Shown piece after piece: positions 58,931-64,000 of a stretch of 64,000 nucleotides of DNA. The stretch is taken from contig CM039462.1 of assembly GCA_022414725.1 (NCBI GenBank), positions 72,066,493-72,130,492 of the forward strand, in the 5' to 3' direction. The notes beneath the pieces were generated by a model. It made no database searches. It was not told the DNA's origin and was given only the letters and a program-made list of their open reading frames with translations. Within the stretch, counting starts at the first letter, position 1. Each line of letters begins with the position of its first letter. Both the position numbers and the translations under genes were made by a program. This stretch comes from Microglena sp. YARC (Eukaryota; Chlorophyta; Chlorophyceae; Chlamydomonadales; Chlamydomonadaceae).

Positions 58931-59187
58931 GTAAATAGCGAGATTATTTGTAGATGTCGCGTGGGATGCAATTTTTAGAGCATGGGAGATTGTTGTTTCA
59001 ACCATGCCTGATCTGTGCTTAGAATTCAAACTGTTCAATGTGGACTGTTACACTCTGCGGCACGACTGGGCTAATAAGAAAATTGTGTTACACCAGCAGA
59101 AATCGACCATCTAGGATAGGGAGGCTATTATTTAAATTTGAAGAAGCGTAGAAGAAAACTTTGAGGTGAGGGGAAAACTGTTCCAGC

Positions 59188-62100
59188 TTAGAAGAAGGAG
59201 TCGCCCCTGACCGCCTCGCCAATAGCCAAGCCAACCAGTCCTGTGTTCATGAAGCGAGGGAGGCACAGGATCAGACACCAGAGCATGATTGCCAAGTATG
59301 TATGTAAGTGTCCAGGGGTAGGCCAAATAGGCTCAAGGGACTTGCCCAACCGTGATAGGAAGGGCCAAGCCTAGACAGGAAAGACAAAATAAGACAGGAC
59401 AAGGCAGGTGATTGAGGCCCCCTTGGACATGAGAAGCATGACGGACAGCAAACAAGCAATCACAAGAGGCACAGGCATGACGGACAGAAAACAAACAATC
59501 AGAAGAGGCAGAAGCATGACGGACAGCAAACAAGCAATCACAAGAGGCAGAAGCATGACGGACGGCAAACAAGCAATCTAGTAGCCATTTTAGATTGTCA
59601 GTGTCTAATTAGATTGTTACAATTACGTTAGACAGTATGACTATGGGGGAGCATACTGAGCGTCTTATCAACTCACCGAGCATAGCAACGCGTCCAGTCA
59701 ACAACTCAGTGTTGGCCTCAAAGAAAGCCACTGCAGCAGCAGCTCCCTCACCTCCCTCCAAGTTCTCAACGGTAGCAGTCTCATGGAGCGTCTGTAGTCA
59801 TCGTATGTTGTATGGTGTATGCAGTTGTAGTGCGTTGTATGCAGTTGTAGTCATAGTATGTTGCACACAGTTGCAGTTTGTTGTGTGCAGTTGTAGCCAT
59901 CGTATGTTGCACACAGTTGCAGTTTGTTGTATGCAGTTGTAGCCATCGCATGTTGTATGTTGTATACAGTTGTTGTGTGTTGTATGCAGTTGTAGCCATC
60001 TTATGTTGTATGCAGTTGTAGTCATCGGATGTTGTATGTTGTTTACAGGTGTAGTATGCTATATGCAGTTGTAGCCATCGTATGATGTACACAGTTGTAG
60101 TTAGTTGTAGCCATCGTATGTTGTATGCAGTTGCAGTCATCGTATGTTGTATGTTGTACACAGTTGTTATCATCGCATGTGAGCTTGTTTGTTACAGTCC
60201 AGGGGTAGGCCAAATAGGCAAGGGGACTTGCCCAAACATGACAGGAGGGGCAAAAACGACAAGCACTATGCAGCATCGTAAGCGACGCTAAATATTGGCG
60301 GAGTGTGTTGGCAACGGAACGAAAGGTGGCAACGGCTGCGAGTTAGTTACGAGAGCGTTGGCTGACGTGCCAGGCTCGCCCCCTTGAAGACACTGACACC
60401 CCCCCCCTGTTTCTTTTTTGGGCTACGGGTAGCAGCTTCTAGACAGCTCCTTTCTCCTGTCCTTGAACCAAACCTGGAACTACCTGGTGTGTCTGAAAGC
60501 TGATATGACAAGCATTCCTATGCAGCTGCAAGCATTGGGTTTAACCCAGTGGCTGAAAATTTGAGCTGGTGGGAAGCTGCCATGCGTAGCCCAAAAATGA
60601 AACAGTGTGAACCCCGGATGGACTGAACCCCCCAAAATTGTTACCGACGAGGCCGCGTTCGTGCTACATGTACAATTTAATTTTACCAGTTATCGCATCA
60701 TTGTTAAACTAAACTTTGCCTTACTTGAGTTTAAACTCCAAAACATTATCAACTTAAACTTTGTTTAACTTTACTTCAAACTTTTTTAAACTTTACTTCA
60801 AACTTTGTTTTACTTCACACAATTGTTCCAGTGCTAAACAAACAATCTAACAAACTTTGCTTGACTTAACTTCAAACATTGTTTAAATTAAATTTAAACA
60901 CACACTTGATCCAGTCCTACACAAACAATCAAACAAACCTTGCTTTACTTGATTTCAAACTTTGCTGAACTTAACTTGAAACACACACTTGATCCAGTGT
61001 TGCACGAACTATCTAACAAACTTAGCTAAACTTGATTTCAAACTTTGCTGAACTTAACTTCCTAACCAAAGCACACACTAGAGCCAATGTTACTCAAACA
61101 ATCTAACTCAAGACCTAGAACAACCTCCCACTCCAGCACTCAACTAGTAGAATTCATTGTTTGTTGTTGTTAAAAACAACTCCAGGCTGGTGGTGGGTGC
61201 GAGCCTGGGGGCAATTGAGGCGAAAGTGAACACGAGCACGTAGATGAGGACAAACGGCCAGCTGTTACCAAGCTGCAAAAGAAGCTTCAGCACTCCCCAA
61301 CCAACCAACCCAACCCACACGCACACAATTGGCTGGTAGTATAATTCATTGTTTGTTGTTGTTAAAAAAAACTTGCTGCTTACCTTCAGGCTAGTGGTGG
61401 AAACGAGCTTGGGGGCAATGGAGGCGAAAGTGAAGATGAGCACATAGGCGAGGACAAACCCCCAGCTGTTTCCAAGCTGCAAAATAAATAAAAAACTGAG
61501 GTTAGAGTCGCACTGCAAAAGAACAAGCCGACCAGAGGTGAAGGTCTAAGCAGACTAAGCTGTGAGTGACTGTGAAGAACAAGCAGCAGGACTGAAGGGA
61601 TTCGATCATACAGTGCCAAGACAAGCAGCAGTGAAGCCTAGACATTTCATCACTAGTGGGTGGGTGTGCAGGCGTGAGTGGTGGGCGGGCGGGCATTTTA
61701 TCACTAGAAGGTGGGTGGGTGTGCAGGGGTGAGTGGTGGGCGGGCGTGCATTTTATCACAAGTGGGTGGGGTGTGCAGGGGTGAGTGGTGGGCGGGCGGG
61801 CATTTCATCATTAGTGGGTGGGTGGGTGTGCAGGAGTAAGTGGTGCGTGGGCATTTTATGCAGCCTGTCATGCAGCCTTTGTAGCAGCCCCTGACCAATT
61901 TCTTGTTTTAAGGATAGCACCCCAAACTCTACCAGGGGCACCACAGTGCTTCGCAGAGACACTGATAATTTCCCTTCTAAAAAACCCAAATCAACCCTGT
62001 ACAATCCAGATTAACCCTGTACCAGCATTCAAACAGCACTCACATGCTCCATAGCATCCTACAATTCTCATCAACCCTGTACAATCCTCATCAACCCTGT

Positions 62101-64000
62101 TAGACTAGTGCTAACTAGTCTATTAGGTTTCAGTGCTCATCGTCACTTTTTTCGTCAAATCGCAAGCAGTTTTGGAAACACTTTTTTAACACTTTTTTGA
62201 GCAGTTTTTTCAGTACGAGCAGCTCCACAACTTATTTCTTGTTATTGTTAGTGTGACCATTCTTGACAAAAATCGCTAATCCTGTAACTTCTTAGGCTTG
62301 GCACGAATCTTCGTCTACCCGTAACGAGGCTTGGCACGAATCTTCGTCTAGGCTTGGCACGAATCTTCGTCTACCCGTCTCTAAGTAGTCGATTGGGTCT
62401 CTAACAACTCAAATTGCATTCATTGTCAAAGCGCTTGATGCGCAAATGGAGGCCACATTATAAGGTTCCCGCCTTTGCTTTTCATGTGATGATTGCTTCA
62501 CGAGAGAGACTGAAATAGAATTATAGCCATTCAGCGGATGATTTGAGTTCAAGGTTTCTGAAGAACCCGGACTTCATACGTGAAATCGAGAATTTTTTGG
62601 CCTGGAAACCTGAGAATTCTCGATATTTGGCTTGAGATTCTGAGAACCAAGTCCGAATTACGAAGTGTGCTTCCCAATTCATCCCCTGAATGGCTATAAT
62701 CGCAACTCGGGCCCTAGTACACGCGACCCCAGCGCAACTAAGCTACGGCTTTTCGTCTACCAATTATGACATAATTTAGAATCTCAAAGAGTAGACAAAC
62801 GGACAGTGTCTCACGGCCAGCGCGGCATGGCCACGACTTTCCGTACACAAAAAAATGTAATATCCAGGCGTGTCAAATCCCAACTGACCGTTAATTCTTA
62901 TCCCACTTCTTCCTCTGCGTCAATCTCTTCTTCGCATTCTTTAATCGCAGTCTTTAACGTCATTGTTATCTCGTCCGTAATTTATTCTTGGCACAATGGG
63001 TAGGTATTCTATGCTTCGGTTATGTTCTGCGCTTTTGTTAGTACTGTCCCCCTACTTTGTTCTGCCGCCTTCGTTCTTTGAGCTTTAAAGGTCGTCACTT
63101 TTTCCCTGCTTCTTCCTGCGCGCTGATTATTCCCGGAATTGTTGTTCGCCCACCCGAATCCAACCGTTACCACACATCTGTCCTATGCTACCACACAGCG
63201 CTACGCCCACGCCCCCCCATCACTAGTCTCCCCTGGCCGGGGAAGAGCCGACTGTACAATCCTGATCAACCCTGTACAATCCTGGTCAACCCTGATCAAC
63301 CCTGTATCAGCATTCAAGCAGCACTCAGCTGCTCCATAGCAGGGGTGCGATTAGAGTTCTCAGTCAAGGTGATGCCGAGGATGAAATGTGATGAAATGCC
63401 CACCCACCCCCTCACCATCCACTCCTGCACACCCACCCACCCACCCACCACTCACTCAAAAGATAAACCTAATATGCTCAAACAGCACTCACCTGCTCCA
63501 GTGCAGGGGTGTGGTTAGAGTTCTCAGTCAAGGCAATTCCGAGGATGAAATGTGATGAAATGCCCACCCACCCACCACTCTCCAAAATGAACCTGATATG
63601 TTCAAACAGCACTCACCTGCTCCATTGCAGGGGTGTGGTTAGAGTTCTCAGTCAAGGCAATTCCGATAATGAAATGCGATGAAATGCCCACCCACCCATC
63701 CACCACTCACTCAAAAAATAACCCTGACATGTTCTAACAGCACTCACCTGCTCCATTGCAGGGGTGTGGTTAGAGTTCTCAGTCAAGGCAACTCCGATAA
63801 TGAAATGTGATGAAATGCCCACCCACCCACCCATCCACCACTCACTCCAAAAATAACCCTGACATGTTCAAACAGCACTCACCTGCTCCATAGCAGGGGT
63901 ATGATTAGAGTTCTCAGTCAAGGCAACTCCGATAATGAAATGTGATGAAATGCCCACCCACCCATCCACCACTCACTCCAAAAATAACCCTGACGTGTTC
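59188..64000 (-). CDS. ELIP-like chlorophyll-binding protein, 3' part, at least 4 exons
   Basis: Minus-strand exons 61,384-61,476, 59,677-59,791 and 59,188-59,240 join in phase. An earlier exon ends in MEQ|GTGAGT, of which several edge copies lie at 63,330-64,000. The product reads ...ALTENSNHTPAMEQ, LGNSWGFVLAYVLIFTFASI APKL (a membrane helix like ELIP helix 2, xFTxASLxPLL), a short loop, then EANTELLTGRVAMLGLVGLA IGEAVRGDSFF, the third helix with the ExxxGRxAMLG chlorophyll-binding motif of the light-harvesting superfamily, and a stop. ELIPs bind pigments in thylakoids under light stress; the nuclear gene would need a transit peptide, which lies beyond the window. Other members of the family (PsbS-like, SEP) are possible. 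Donors GTAAGC and GTGAGT are strong. Confidence 0.78.
59280..59580. repeat. Intron repeats: dispersed element and 39-bp array
   Basis: A dispersed repeat (GTCCAGGGGTAGGCCAAATA, 59,310; GGACTTGCCCAAC) also found at 60,197, followed by four units of AGCATGACGGACAGCAAACA with AGCAATCACAAGAGGC (about 38-39 bp) at 59,425-59,575. In the last intron of the ELIP-like gene. Confidence 0.75.
59792..60180 (-). repeat. ELIP-like intron minisatellite next to the acceptor
   Basis: Units of about 30-45 bp with GTATGTTGTATGCAGTTGTA and GTCATCGTATGTTG. On the coding strand, CATACGATGACTACA-type units run right up to the acceptor GATGACTACAG of the exon at 59,791. The satellite unit therefore contains the splice-site-proximal intron sequence. 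Confidence 0.85.
60406..60607. mobile_element. MITE (AGCTTCTAGGCAGCTCC family), full length
   Basis: The left end CTGTTTCTTTTTTGGGCTAC and right end CGTAGCCCAAAAATGAAACA G are inverses. It defines the longer (about 200-bp) subfamily with CCAAACCTGGAACTACC and GGTTTAACCCAGTGGCTG. Inserted in the ELIP-like gene intron. Confidence 0.8.
60690..61110. repeat. About 85-bp AT-rich tandem repeat
   Basis: About four units with CACACACTTGATCCAGT, AACAATCTAACAAACTTTGC and GATTTCAAACTTTGCTGAAC. Intronic. Confidence 0.8.
61145..61272 (-). pseudogene. Second copy of the ELIP helix-2 exon, donor lost
   Basis: After TTTTGCAG it reads LGNSWPFVLIYVLVFTFASI APRLAPTTSLE, about 80 percent identical to the exon at 61,384-61,476. 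The donor AAG|GTAAGC is replaced by GAGTTGTTTTT, although the sequence GTTGTTGTTAAAAA follows both copies. It may be skipped, or be a remnant of tandem duplication (period about 200 bp). Confidence 0.75.
61640..61860. repeat. About 55-bp minisatellite, four units
   Basis: GGGTGGGTGTGCAGGGGTGA, GTGGTGGGCGGGCGGGCATT and TTATCACTAG repeated about every 55 bp. Intronic in the ELIP-like gene. Confidence 0.85.
61861..62519. other. Intronic, no exon recognised
   Basis: Contains a remnant of the exon-edge unit (CAGCACTCACATGCTCCATA, 62,033) and three copies of GGCTTGGCACGAATCTTCGT (62,296-62,375). Nothing else supported. Confidence 0.45.
62520..62700. mobile_element. Foldback element, 15-bp perfect inverted ends
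   Basis: ATTATAGCCATTCAG at 62,520-62,534 is the exact inverse of CTGAATGGCTATAAT at 62,686-62,700. The arms continue with imperfect pairing inward, such as AATCGAGAATT against GAGAATTCTCGAT. It may be a MITE with a TA duplication. Confidence 0.6.
62701..63320. other. Intronic, no exon recognised
   Basis: Mixed sequence with a small CAATCCTGATCAACCCTGTA repeat (63,258-63,305). No coding region I can support. Confidence 0.4.
63300..64000 (-). repeat. Tandem array of an ELIP exon end plus donor, 5 copies
   Basis: The unit is about 130 bp: on the minus strand GCCTTGACTGAGAACTCTAA, CCACACCCCTGCAATGGAGC AG|GTGAGTGCTGTT, then about 65 bp of intron with GGTGGGTGGGCATTTCATCA. Copies end (donor) near 63,334, 63,494, 63,623, 63,753 and 63,884. 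Each keeps ALTENSNHTPAMEQ or close variants. No copy has an acceptor, so each is an exon 3' edge and the whole exon lies at or beyond the window end. Confidence 0.85.

Noticed and set aside
61818..62054. Minus frame RKLSVSLRSTVVPLVEFG as an ELIP exon
   Set aside because: No splice sites in phase and no resemblance to the light-harvesting superfamily.

Overview
This is a nuclear window from a eukaryote, most likely a photosynthetic protist of the green lineage. The evidence is spliced genes with GT-AG introns, a C-terminal gene piece of an ELIP-like chlorophyll-binding protein, a BUD31/G10 spliceosomal protein, and a Dualen-like LINE of a kind known from green algae. There is no bacterial gene organisation. 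Gene density is low: most bases are minisatellites, tandem duplications and transposable elements.

Layout. 1-4,435: a 3.4 kb C-rich minisatellite, a 39-bp repeat, and a minisatellite built from splice-donor sequence. 4,436-6,080: one exon of an unrecognised gene (-) with four partial copies of its 5' end spread through a GT-rich minisatellite. 6,100-13,100: short unique coding-like pieces (+) in TG-rich repeats. 13,578-15,523: an exon of an unknown gene (-), a GC-rich promoter-like segment and a GNAT acetyltransferase gene or pseudogene (+). 15,530-28,000: MITEs, LINE fragments, tandem duplications and a 92-bp spacerless palindrome. 28,160-32,867: a five-exon gene (+) for a 306-residue secreted, probably GPI-anchored protein. 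33,710-33,890: a tRNA-derived SINE. 33,906-45,101: an apparently full-length 11.2 kb LINE flanked by an 11-bp target-site duplication. 45,679-46,063: two MITEs. 46,293-47,780: last exon of an unrecognised acidic protein (-) with repeated exon starts. 47,990-53,559: BUD31 (-), three exons, 154 residues. 53,987-55,363: a divergently transcribed coiled-coil protein (+). 55,364-59,180: copies of that gene's terminal exon, MITEs and short repeats. 59,188-64,000: the 3' part of an ELIP-like gene (-).

Two results stand out. (1) The LINE carries tandem Josephin-like cysteine-protease domains in its 5' coding region. Gln, Cys, His and Asn/Asp sit at the spacing of ataxin-3-type deubiquitinases. The same element has an APE endonuclease, reverse transcriptase, RNase H, a CCHC finger and a restriction-like endonuclease. 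(2) In six or more unrelated genes, an exon edge (splice site plus the adjacent 15-70 exon bases) has been copied several times together with the neighbouring intron minisatellite. This points to a general process in this genome that copies exon-intron boundaries.

I also resolve two MITE families with target-site duplications (8-bp hAT-like and 9-bp), a SINE family with one copy nested inside a MITE, and two LINE 3'-end families sharing an ATGTAAC plus hexanucleotide-repeat terminus.
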